DNA of 64,000 bases from Clostridium beijerinckii. Lineage in GTDB: Bacteria; Bacillota; Clostridia; Clostridiales; Clostridiaceae. The notes below the pieces were generated by a model that made no database searches, was not told the DNA's origin, and was given only the letters and a program-made list of their open reading frames with translations. Made by a program: the position numbers and the translations under genes. The first letter of the stretch is position 1. The number at the start of each line of letters is the position of its first letter. This document shows, in pieces, positions 17,385-24,801 of the stretch. The stretch covers positions 561,501-625,500 of the forward strand of contig NZ_CP144906.1 in assembly GCF_036699995.1 (NCBI RefSeq). Direction: 5' to 3'.

Positions 17385-17969
17385 ATGAGAATGGAAGTTA
17401 TGAAGATAAATTTAATTTTACTAGCTGCAGGAAATAGTAGTAGATTTCAAGGAAATAAATTATTAGCTATAGTAAGCAATAAGCCTATGTACATGAATGT
17501 GGTAGAAAAAGTATTAGGAATAAATTTTAATAAGATAATTTTAGTTACCCAATATGAAGAAATAGTGCAAGATTTATTGAAGCAAAAAATTGAAGTTGTT
17601 ATGAATAAGAATAGTGAACTTGGAATATCTCATTCTATAAGACTTGGAATTGAAGAAGATATGGAAGCTGATGCTTATATGTTTATGGTATGTGATCAGC
17701 CGTTTATATCATTGCGGAGTATTGAAATATTAATTAATAGATTTATAAAAAGTAATAAGGGAATGGCCTGTTTAGAATATGAGGACAACCTCGGAAATCC
17801 AACTATATTCTCTAAGAAATATAAAAATGAGCTACTAAGTTTAAATGGAGATGTTGGAGGTAAGTCCATTATGAAAAAACACCTTGATGATTTAGAGCGG
17901 GTTAGAATAATGAATGAAATTGAATTGAAAGATATCGATACTAGAGAAGAATTAAAGAATTTTTTATAA
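17385..17969 (+). CDS. mocA: molybdenum cofactor nucleotidyltransferase, MocA-like
   Basis: A 194-residue NTP transferase with the nucleotide motif LLAAGNSSRFQGNKLL near the N-terminus and VCDQPF (about residue 105), as in MocA/MobA. MocA adds CMP to molybdopterin to give the cytosine dinucleotide cofactor used by many xanthine dehydrogenase-family enzymes. It is the size of MocA (about 190) and lies within the Se-Mo cluster, so a cofactor-finishing role fits. The start is uncertain: ATG 17385, 17391 or 17400 are in frame and none has a strong ribosome site, but the conserved fold begins at MKINLILLAAG (17400). CTP rather than GTP preference is inferred from context. Confidence 0.78.
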   Translation: MRMEVMKINLILLAAGNSSRFQGNKLLAIVSNKPMYMNVVEKVLGINFNKIILVTQYEEIVQDLLKQKIEVVMNKNSELGISHSIRLGIEEDMEADAYMFMVCDQPFISLRSIEILINRFIKSNKGMACLEYEDNLGNPTIFSKKYKNELLSLNGDVGGKSIMKKHLDDLERVRIMNEIELKDIDTREELKNFL

Positions 17970-18074
17970 GGATAAAAATATTAATAAAAGTATGCGTTCA
18001 GTGTAAGTTGAACTTTTGTGGATATTTAACGCAATTAACTAAGCATAATAAATAAAGATATGAGGTGATCTAAT

Positions 18075-19118
18075 ATGAAAAAAATTTTTTATGGTAATTT
18101 AGTCAATGTACTACATGAAAGAGGCGGAATCAATGTAGTTACTATAATTAACGGGATTTACAATGGGAAAGATATTGTGGGTCAGAAGCTTCTTAAAAGT
18201 GAGAATGACATTATTATAGAGGATGAGAGTTTAAAAGATTTTTGGGATTTTGTGTTGAAAACATTAGATTTTACTAAAGGAACTTGTGTAGTCAAATTAG
18301 AAAACAATATAGAATTGTTTATAGAGTATGTTGTAGGTAAACCTCATTTAGTTATTTGCGGTGGTGGACATATTGCATTACCTTTATGCAATATTGCTAA
18401 GATGCTAGATTTTAATGTGACTATTATAGATGATAGGATTGAATTTGCGAATAATGAAAGATTTCCAATAGCAGATAAAGTCTTTTGTAATGATTTCAAT
18501 GAAGCAATAGAAGAAATAAAGCCTAATAAAAGTACTTACTTTGTGATTATTACTAGAGGACATAAAGATGATAGAAAATGTTTGGAAAAGATACTACAAA
18601 ATGATTTCTTTTATGTTGGTATGATCGGAAGTAAAAGTAAAGTTGCTTTTGTTATCAATAATATGTTAGAAAGTGGATATACAAAGGAACAAATAGACAA
18701 AGTTCATACCCCAATTGGACTTAGTTTAGGAGGACAAACTCCGGCTGAAATAGCTGTAAGTATAGCTGGAGAAATAATTTTAGAGAAGAATAAAAAAGAA
18801 AGCAGCAATATAGAGGATAATATTTTAAATGAAATACTCAATAGAAAAGAATCTATGGTTCTTACGACAATAATTGAAAAACATGGGTCGTCTCCAAGAG
18901 GGGTTGGAGCTAAGATGCTTGTATATGAGAATGGAGAATTCATAGGGACCGTAGGTGGAGGAAGCGTAGAAAATGCAGTGTATGAACAAGCGTTAGATTT
19001 AGTTAAATGTAAAAAGTCATTAGTAGAGAAATATGATTTATCAAATTCAGCTGCTTCAAAACTTGGTATGGCTTGTGGAGGAACAATAAAAGTTTTATTT
19101 GAGTTTATTGATATATAA
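18075..19118 (+). CDS. XdhC/CoxI-family molybdenum hydroxylase accessory factor, unusual domain order
   Basis: A 347-residue protein related to XdhC, which binds the Mo cofactor and helps its sulfuration and insertion. The Rossmann domain (XdhC_C; VICGGGHIALPLCNIA at about residue 93, then GMIGSKSK and GGQTPAEIAVSIAGE) comes before a complete CoxI domain (about residues 258-345; SSPRGVGAKM, GTVGGGSVEN, GMACGG). In classical XdhC the CoxI part comes first. The first 80 residues look like a degenerate CoxI half. GAGGTGAT precedes the ATG. It probably serves the hydroxylases of this locus. Confidence 0.85.
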   Translation: MKKIFYGNLVNVLHERGGINVVTIINGIYNGKDIVGQKLLKSENDIIIEDESLKDFWDFVLKTLDFTKGTCVVKLENNIELFIEYVVGKPHLVICGGGHIALPLCNIAKMLDFNVTIIDDRIEFANNERFPIADKVFCNDFNEAIEEIKPNKSTYFVIITRGHKDDRKCLEKILQNDFFYVGMIGSKSKVAFVINNMLESGYTKEQIDKVHTPIGLSLGGQTPAEIAVSIAGEIILEKNKKESSNIEDNILNEILNRKESMVLTTIIEKHGSSPRGVGAKMLVYENGEFIGTVGGGSVENAVYEQALDLVKCKKSLVEKYDLSNSAASKLGMACGGTIKVLFEFIDI

Positions 19119-19203
19119 AATACTTATTTATAATACAAAACTAAAGAAAGTGAATTAGATTTATTATATATAAGAAATGTGATTGGAGAGGAGGAGCATA
19201 GCA

Positions 19204-20229
19204 ATGAAGATGATAAAAACTATAGAGGCTGTTGGGCATGTTTTATGTCATGATATTACTAGGATAATAAAAGATGTAACTAAAGATATTGCTTTTAAAA
19301 AAGGGCATATCATTAGGGAAGAAGATGTACCAATATTGCTTTCACTAGGTAAGGATAATATTTATATATGGGAAAAAAGTGAAGATATGCTTCATGAAAA
19401 TGAAGCAGCAGATATTTTATTCAACATCTGTAAAGGAAAGAACATAAGTGGAAGTGATGTTAGGGAAGGAAAAGTTGATCTTATAGCAGACGTTGATGGA
19501 CTTCTACGGGTTGATGTGGATAGATTAAATATGGTTAATTCATTAGGCGAAATGATGATAGCCACACGTCATAATAATTTTTCGGTTAAAAAAGGAGATA
19601 AATTAGCTGGAACTAGAATTATTCCATTAATTATAGAAAAAGAAAAGATGGATGAAGCTATAAAAATAGGAAGAAATGAGCCGCTGCTCAATATTATAAA
19701 GTTTAAGCGTAAGAAAGTTGGAATTGTTACAACAGGGAATGAAGTGCATTATGGACGAATTAAGGATTCTTTTGGGCCTGTTATAATAGAAAAATTATCA
19801 GAATATGATGTTGAGATTTTAGGACAAGAGATTGTCAATGATGATCTTCGAAATATTGGTAAAGCCATAAACAAATTTATAGAAAAAGGTGCAGATATGA
19901 TAGTTTGTACAGGAGGTATGAGCGTGGATCCTGATGATCTAACACCAAGTGCAATAAAAAATACAGGAGCTGAAATTATATCATATGGAGCACCTGTGTT
20001 GCCAGGAGCAATGTTCCTATTGTCATATTATAAAGATAATATTCCTATAATTGGACTACCAGGTTGTGTAATGTATTCTAAGCGAACTATCTTTGATTTA
20101 GTACTACCAAGAATAATGGCAGATATAAAGTTAAGTAGTAAGGATTTAGCTTTAATGGGTCATGGCGGTTTGTGCTTATCATGTGATATATGTACTTATC
20201 CTAATTGTGGATTCGGAAAGGGAATATAA
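19204..20229 (+). CDS. MoeA-like molybdopterin-binding protein with Cys-rich tail
   Basis: A 341-residue protein with a MoCF_biosynth (MoeA/MogA-type) domain in the C-terminal half: TGNEVHYGRI, VCTGGMSVDPDDLTPS (about residues 240-255) and GLPGCV. It is shorter than true MoeA (about 400) and its N-terminal half is different. The tail carries CLSCDICTYPNCGFGKG, a possible metal site. It is likely to act in molybdate insertion or cofactor carriage, but the step is not known. ATG 19204 follows a strong GGAGAGGAGG; an upstream TTG at 19183 overlaps that site and is rejected. It opens a moaC-moaA-MOSC set. Confidence 0.8.
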   Translation: MKMIKTIEAVGHVLCHDITRIIKDVTKDIAFKKGHIIREEDVPILLSLGKDNIYIWEKSEDMLHENEAADILFNICKGKNISGSDVREGKVDLIADVDGLLRVDVDRLNMVNSLGEMMIATRHNNFSVKKGDKLAGTRIIPLIIEKEKMDEAIKIGRNEPLLNIIKFKRKKVGIVTTGNEVHYGRIKDSFGPVIIEKLSEYDVEILGQEIVNDDLRNIGKAINKFIEKGADMIVCTGGMSVDPDDLTPSAIKNTGAEIISYGAPVLPGAMFLLSYYKDNIPIIGLPGCVMYSKRTIFDLVLPRIMADIKLSSKDLALMGHGGLCLSCDICTYPNCGFGKGI

Positions 20230-20247
20230 AAAAGGAGGAGAATACTA

Positions 20248-20724
20248 ATGAATTTAACTCACTTTGATAATAAGGGAAATGCAATAATGGTAGATGTAAC
20301 AAATAAGGAAGTGACAGAAAGAACAGCTATTGCGAAAGGAAGAATCAAAGTAAATAAAGATGTATTTGAAGCAATAAAAAATGGGACATCTAAAAAAGGA
20401 GATGTTTTAGGTGTTGCAAGAGTTGCGGGAATAATGGCAGCTAAAAGAACATCAGAGTTAATACCAATGTGTCACGTTCTAATGATTACAAAAAGTAGTA
20501 TTGATTTTGAAATTTTTGAAGAAAGATTCGAAGTTGAAGCTACATGCACTGTTAAGGTAAGTGGCAAAACAGGAGTTGAAATGGAAGCATTAACAGGAGT
20601 ATCTGTAGCACTTCTTACTATATATGATATGTGTAAGGCCATGGATAAGAGTATGGAAATAAATCAAGTTTATTTACATAAAAAAACAGGAGGGAAAAGT
20701 GGAGATATAGAAAACAATAGATAG
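20248..20724 (+). CDS. moaC: cyclic pyranopterin monophosphate synthase MoaC
   Basis: A 158-residue enzyme that turns the MoaA product into cyclic pyranopterin monophosphate, the first stable molybdopterin precursor. Typical segments are [33 protein letters not shown] and [18 protein letters not shown] with the closing HKKTGGKSG. The length matches the family (about 160). AAAGGAGGAG lies just before the ATG, and the gene follows the MoeA-like gene by 18 bases. moaA follows at once, so precursor synthesis is coded as a unit. Confidence 0.95.
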   Translation: MNLTHFDNKGNAIMVDVTNKEVTERTAIAKGRIKVNKDVFEAIKNGTSKKGDVLGVARVAGIMAAKRTSELIPMCHVLMITKSSIDFEIFEERFEVEATCTVKVSGKTGVEMEALTGVSVALLTIYDMCKAMDKSMEINQVYLHKKTGGKSGDIENNR

Positions 20725-20786
20725 ATAAAATTTTAAAGATAATTAAGTATAGGGTCAATTTAAGTATATAAGGAGGTATACTGATT

Positions 20787-21764
20787 TTGTTAGATTTATA
20801 TGGACGTAATATAGATTATCTTAGGATATCTATAACTGATAAATGCAATTTTAGGTGTAAATATTGTACGCCAGAAGAAAGAGTTGACACTTTGATGAAT
20901 AATGAGATTTTAACTTTTGATGAAATTATTAAAATCTGCAAAAGTGCCTCCGAATTAGGAATTGAAAAGATTAAAGTAACTGGTGGAGAACCGTTACTTA
21001 GAGATGATGTTACAGATTTAATAAAATCAATAAAGGAGCTACCGCTTGTAAAAAATGTTACATTAACTACAAATGGAGTATTTCTTTACGATAAAATTCA
21101 TGAATTAAAAAGTTCAGGAATTGATAGCATAAATGTTAGTCTAGACACGTTAATAAAAGACAGATTCAACGATATAACTAGAAGAGATAAATTTGATGAA
21201 GTTATTAGAGGTATAAAAGAGGCTATAAAAGTAGGAATAAAAATAAAAATAAATAGTGTTCCAATTAAGAATTTTAATTTTGATGAAATAGCAAATATTG
21301 CAGCGATAAGTAAAGATAAAAATATAGATGTTAGATTCATTGAAATGATGCCTATTGGATTAGGAGAATCTTTTAAAGGAATATCAAGCAGAGAAATATT
21401 AGATATACTTGAGAAGAAGTATGGAAAATTCCATGAATTAAAAGGTGATAATGGAAATGGACCAGCGTTATATTATAAGAATGAACAATTTAAGGGGCAT
21501 ATAGGATTTATAAGTGCGGTAAGTAGCGAGTTTTGTGAAAAGTGTAATAGAATTAGAATTACCGCTGATGGTTTCTTGAAGCCATGCTTATGCTATGGTA
21601 CTGGAATTGATCTAAAAAGTTTAATCAAAAATGGAATTAATGAAAAAGAATTAATAGATGCAATAAGAAAAGGCATATTAAGTAAACCAGAAAAGCATGA
21701 GTTTAACAAAGAAAAGAAATCTAGTAACATTGAAATAAAGAAAATGTCACAGATTGGAGGATAA
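20787..21764 (+). CDS. moaA: GTP 3',8-cyclase MoaA (radical SAM)
   Basis: A 325-residue radical SAM enzyme that cyclises GTP at the start of molybdenum cofactor synthesis. The N-terminal cluster motif is CNFRCKYC (Cys 20, 24, 27). The C-terminal cluster site is FCEKCNRIRI followed by KPCLC, and the protein ends in the conserved Gly-Gly. The start is TTG at 20787, placed by AAGGAGGT nine bases earlier. The stop lies two bases before the next ATG, whose ribosome site (GGAGG) is inside the end of moaA, so the two are coupled. Confidence 0.95.
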   Translation: MLDLYGRNIDYLRISITDKCNFRCKYCTPEERVDTLMNNEILTFDEIIKICKSASELGIEKIKVTGGEPLLRDDVTDLIKSIKELPLVKNVTLTTNGVFLYDKIHELKSSGIDSINVSLDTLIKDRFNDITRRDKFDEVIRGIKEAIKVGIKIKINSVPIKNFNFDEIANIAAISKDKNIDVRFIEMMPIGLGESFKGISSREILDILEKKYGKFHELKGDNGNGPALYYKNEQFKGHIGFISAVSSEFCEKCNRIRITADGFLKPCLCYGTGIDLKSLIKNGINEKELIDAIRKGILSKPEKHEFNKEKKSSNIEIKKMSQIGG

Positions 21765-21766
21765 TT

Positions 21767-22195
21767 ATGGGGAAAGTAGTAGCTGTATGTATTAGTGAAA
21801 AACGTGGCACACAAAAGAAGAATATTCAAGAGAGAAATTTTATAGAAAACTTTGGAATAGAAAGTGATGCTCATGCTGGAAATTGGCATCGGCAAGTAAG
21901 CTTATTGTCTTATGAAAAAATAGAAGAATTTAATAATAAGGGGGCCAACGTAATAGATGGGGCCTTTGGTGAAAATCTTGTGGTAGAAGGAATTGAATTT
22001 ATTAAGCTGCCTATTGGATCAATATTAAGATGCAACGATGTTGTTTTAGAAATTACTCAAATAGGGAAAGAGTGTCACAATCACTGCGAGATTTATAAGA
22101 AAATGGGAGACTGTATTATGCCTAGAAATGGTGTGTTTGCAAAAGTTATTGTTGGAGGAAAAATAAGATGTGGAGATGAGATGAAGGTTGTATAG
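21767..22195 (+). CDS. MOSC domain protein
   Basis: A 142-residue stand-alone MOSC (Mo cofactor sulfurase C-terminal) domain. Family features: a basic/His start (ESDAHAGNWHRQVSLLS), GAFGENLVVEG and a Cys/His-rich part IGKECHNHCEIYKKMGDC, then MPRNGVFAKVI with a late Cys. MOSC proteins bind molybdenum cofactor or transfer sulfur to metals; this small type is often found with moaA, moaC and mogA. The gene is coupled to moaA and immediately followed by the remains of a mogA-like gene that overlaps its stop. Confidence 0.88.
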   Translation: MGKVVAVCISEKRGTQKKNIQERNFIENFGIESDAHAGNWHRQVSLLSYEKIEEFNNKGANVIDGAFGENLVVEGIEFIKLPIGSILRCNDVVLEITQIGKECHNHCEIYKKMGDCIMPRNGVFAKVIVGGKIRCGDEMKVV

Positions 22196-22398
22196 AGTAG
22201 GAATAATAACTTCAAGTGACAAAGGATATACTGGTCAGAGAGAAGATAAAAGTGGAAAAGCCACTGCAGAAATAATAAAGAAATAAGGATATAGGATTAA
22301 AGTTTATAAAATCCTTACAGATGAACAAAAAAGTTTTACGTGATGAAATACAAAACTTATGTGATAATAATATTGTTGATTTGACTATAACAAAATAG
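22188..22398 (+). pseudogene. mogA/moaB (molybdopterin adenylyltransferase) remnant
   Basis: From TTG 22188 the frame reads a MogA/MoaB start: RVGIITSSDKGYTGQREDKSG, then an in-frame TAA at 22284 inside an EIIKK-stop-GYRI segment. The match continues (KVYKILTDEQK) to an A-run near 22326-22332, then resumes one frame over as KVLRDEIQNLCDNNIVDLTITK and stops at 22396. In intact proteins the TTGGTG substrate loop follows the equivalent of DLTIT; here it is missing, as is the whole C-terminal half. One nonsense codon, one frameshift and a 3' truncation make this a clear pseudogene. It sits where mogA would be expected, overlapping the MOSC stop by 8 bases. Confidence 0.85.
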
Positions 22399-22574
22399 TT
22401 GAGTATGGGCTAATCATATGTATTAAGAGTGTATATATTAAACGCATAGCATAATATGAGTTTAATTGTAAATAAGAGATAAAACTTAAGGAAAATGTAA
22501 GATCATTCTTAAATTTTCTTTTAAGGTTTTAAATAAATAAATTATTAAATTAATTTGATGTGGAGGAATTAAAA
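22399..22574. other. noncoding gap after the mogA remnant
   Basis: These 176 AT-rich bases between the pseudogene and ridA show no ORF and no clear promoter. A short AAATTT-type dyad around 22493-22522 (TAAGGAAAATG against TTTTCTTTTAAGG) is weak. The rest of mogA is not recognisable here, so it was deleted rather than merely mutated. Confidence 0.4.
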
Positions 22575-22955
22575 ATGTTAGAAGTAACAAATACAAAAAA
22601 GGCACCAGCAGCAATTGGGCCATATTCTCAGGCAATAGGATTTGGAAATATATTATTTACATCAGGACAAATACCGTTAGATCCATCAACTGGTGAGGTT
22701 GTAGGAAGTAATATAGAAGAGCAGGCAACTCAGGTAATGAAAAATATATCAGCTATATTAGAAGCTAATGATATTAATTTTGAAAATGTAATTAAGACTA
22801 CTTGTTTTATTGCAAATATGAGTGATTTTGCTAGCTTTAATGAAGTATATGCTAAGTATTTTATTAGTAATCCAGCACGTTCATGCGTTGCCGTAAAGGA
22901 GCTTCCTAAAGGAGTATTATGCGAGGTTGAAGCAATAGCTTTCAAAAATGTATAG
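22575..22955 (+). CDS. ridA: RidA family reactive intermediate deaminase
   Basis: A 126-residue trimeric deaminase that hydrolyses reactive enamine/imine intermediates such as 2-aminoacrylate. Family segments: APAAIGPYSQAI, LFTSGQIPLDP and the active-site region NPARSCVAVKELPKG with the conserved Arg, ending CEVEAIA. Length is typical. ATG 22575 lies 10 bases after GGAGG; the GTG at 22560 overlaps that site and is rejected. It is followed by a terminator shared with the convergent gene on the other strand. No functional link to the Mo cluster is evident. Confidence 0.93.
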   Translation: MLEVTNTKKAPAAIGPYSQAIGFGNILFTSGQIPLDPSTGEVVGSNIEEQATQVMKNISAILEANDINFENVIKTTCFIANMSDFASFNEVYAKYFISNPARSCVAVKELPKGVLCEVEAIAFKNV

Positions 22956-22993
22956 TTTATAGATGAAATGCTAAAATAATATTATTGTAAATA

Positions 22994-23055
22994 AAATAGA
23001 CTATCTCAAAGATATCCTCGTAATAAGGAAGTTCTTTGAAATAGTCTATTTTTTA
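22994..23055. terminator. bidirectional terminator between ridA and the nitronate monooxygenase gene
   Basis: AAAATAGACTAT near 22994-23005 pairs with ATAGTCTATTTT near 23041-23052, with a second paired step CAAAGA/TCTTTG inside. T runs follow on the + strand and the mirrored A run serves the - strand, suiting the convergent genes. Confidence 0.7.
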
Positions 23056-24120
23056 AGCTTTCTTAATTTCAGATACTAATTCATCCATAAGTTCTTTCAC
23101 CGTTGTGATTTTTGTTATTCTGCTTGCATTCTCGCCACAGAATATTAGACCTTCATCAAGGTTACCCTTTACTGCATTTATTAAAGCTTTGCTTATGCAA
23201 TAAGGTGTGTTAGCAGGGTTACAAGGTGTTAAACAATTATAACAATGAGTTATTTTCTCTCTCTCAGAGCTAGTTCTTTTTACAAATGTATTCTTCATAG
23301 CTCTACCTGGCATTCCAACGGGACTTTTTACTATTTGAATATCATCTTTGTTACAGTTAACATAGGCATTTTTAAACTCATCCGAAGCATCACATTCTTC
23401 AGTTGCTACAAATCTCGTTGCCATTTGAACGCCGCTAGCACCTAATTTTAAATATTTAGCAATATCATATCCATCAAAAACACCGCCAGCAACTACTACT
23501 GGGATTTCTTTATTATATTTTTCAGCGTACTTCTTTGTTTCGTTTATTATATCTACAACAGATTTATCAAAATCTAAATTTTCATCTTCTAACTCTTCAA
23601 CTTTAAAGCCCAAATGACCACCAGCTTTTGGTCCTTCAATTACAACAAGATCTGGAGCTACATTATCGTGCTTATCCCAAAGTTTCAAAATTACTTTTGC
23701 TGCTTTTAAAGAAGAAACTATTGGTGCAATCTTTACAGAGGAATTCTTTACTATTTTAGGTAACATAGTAGGAAGTCCTGCACCAGAGATTATTAAATCA
23801 ACTCCAGCTTCTATTGCAGTTTTTATATGATCTTCATAATTATTAGTTGCTACCATAGCATTAATACCTATAATGCCATTTACCGCTTTAGCTTTAGCAA
23901 TAGTAATATGTTTTTTTAAAGCCCTTAAATTCGCCTCTAAAGGGTTCTTTTCAAAGTCATCTTCATTATAACCAAGTTGCGCAGCAGAGATGATTCCAAT
24001 TCCACCAGCATTAGCAACAGCAGCAGCTAAATTAGAAGATGAAACACCAATTCCCATACCCCCTTGAATAATAGGAATAGGAGCAACTAAATTTCCAATT
24101 TTAAGAGAATTAAAATTCAT
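23053..24120 (-). CDS. nitronate monooxygenase/FabK-like FMN enzyme
   Basis: A 355-residue FMN TIM-barrel protein of the nitronate monooxygenase (2-nitropropane dioxygenase) family, which includes FabK enoyl-ACP reductases. Seen: PIIQGGMGIGVSS at the start, VIEGPKAGGHLG in the middle (His of the active region), VAGGVFDG, and GVQMATRFVATEECDAS. A Cys-rich insert HCYNCLTPCNP sits near the C-terminus. Members of this length are usually called nitronate monooxygenase; FabK is near 310-320 residues. A FabT/FabR-like operator lies about 40 bases upstream, so a fatty acid link is possible. AAAGGATAT precedes the ATG. Reaction uncertain, family sure. Confidence 0.8.
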   Translation of the reverse strand: MNFNSLKIGNLVAPIPIIQGGMGIGVSSSNLAAAVANAGGIGIISAAQLGYNEDDFEKNPLEANLRALKKHITIAKAKAVNGIIGINAMVATNNYEDHIKTAIEAGVDLIISGAGLPTMLPKIVKNSSVKIAPIVSSLKAAKVILKLWDKHDNVAPDLVVIEGPKAGGHLGFKVEELEDENLDFDKSVVDIINETKKYAEKYNKEIPVVVAGGVFDGYDIAKYLKLGASGVQMATRFVATEECDASDEFKNAYVNCNKDDIQIVKSPVGMPGRAMKNTFVKRTSSEREKITHCYNCLTPCNPANTPYCISKALINAVKGNLDEGLIFCGENASRITKITTVKELMDELVSEIKKA

Positions 24121-24161
24121 TTTACATATATCCTTTCACGAAAAATTCGACAATAAAATAT

Positions 24162-24174
24162 TTTGACTATCAAA
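24162..24174. promoter_or_regulatory. FabT/FabR-like operator TTTGA-N3-TCAAA
   Basis: The 13-base near-palindrome TTTGACTATCAAA resembles the box bound by MarR-type FabT/FabR repressors of fatty acid synthesis genes in Firmicutes. It lies 42 bases upstream of the leftward FMN enzyme gene. The match is by eye from family knowledge. Confidence 0.4.
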
Positions 24175-24330
24175 GTATTATATTTTATTATAAAATAATA
24201 TGAGTAGTTAAACAAGAAGTATTTAAAAAAACTACTATTCAGTTAAGTTTGTTTATTGCATTGGGGTGTTAAGATTATTATAATAATTTACTCATTTGAA
24301 TGATTACTAAAAATTAAAATAATAAAATTG

Positions 24331-24360
24331 TTGACATAAATGATAAACACATGATACAAT
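24331..24360 (+). promoter_or_regulatory. promoter of tRNA-Trp
   Basis: TTGACA (24331-24336) and TACAAT (24355-24360) are separated by 18 bases. The tRNA begins 12 bases later, so it is transcribed almost from its own start. Confidence 0.75.
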
Positions 24361-24372
24361 ACTTAATGTCTT

Positions 24373-24447
24373 AGGGGTATGGCTCAACGGTAGAGTAGTG
24401 GTCTCCAAAACCATTGGTTGTGGGTTCAAATCCTACTGCCCCTGCCA
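24373..24447 (+). tRNA. tRNA-Trp(CCA)
   Basis: A full cloverleaf: acceptor AGGGGTA pairs with TGCCCCT (one G-T pair), anticodon stem TGGT/ACCA around loop CTCCAAA with anticodon CCA (Trp), T arm GTGGG-TTCAAAT-CCTAC, discriminator G and an encoded CCA end. It is a single tRNA with its own promoter and terminator. Confidence 0.95.
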
Positions 24448-24452
24448 CAAAG

Positions 24453-24481
24453 GTCGTAGTACGTTGTACTACGGCTTTTTT
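24453..24481 (+). terminator. terminator after tRNA-Trp
   Basis: GTCGTAGTAC (24453-24462) pairs with GTACTACGGC (24466-24475) over a 3-base loop, followed by a run of six T. A textbook terminator five bases after the tRNA. Confidence 0.9.
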
Positions 24482-24801
24482 ATGTACAAAAATGTATGGC
24501 TTATAAAAAAATATATTTTAGAGTTACAGAAATGTATCTGATTGGTTTATATATCTGTGTAAATAATTAGCTAAAAATAAGTAAAAAGAGAATAATTTAG
24601 TATAAAATGTGGAAAATAACTTGACCTTTCCCAGAAAAAGTATATAATTTTATTAATATAATGAATTATATGTAAACATAAATAATTATGTATTTATAAA
24701 AACTATTTTGTGTCTTGTGAATGAGCTATTATAAAATACATTCAATATTTGAATATTGAAGACATATTATGGTAATAATCCATTGTGAGGTGGAATACGA
24801 T
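24482..24801. other. 320-base AT-rich gap, no gene seen
   Basis: Only a TTGACC at 24622-24627 followed by AT-rich sequence hints at a promoter; no convincing -10 spacing to a start was fixed. A short dyad TTCAATATTTGAATATTGAA lies near 24741-24760 and could be an operator for the next gene. No ORF of note on either strand. Confidence 0.35.

Noticed and set aside
17362..17388. Tiny ORF of eight codons with a ribosome site before mocA
   Set aside because: It could be a leader peptide, but eight codons without regulatory features are too little to call.
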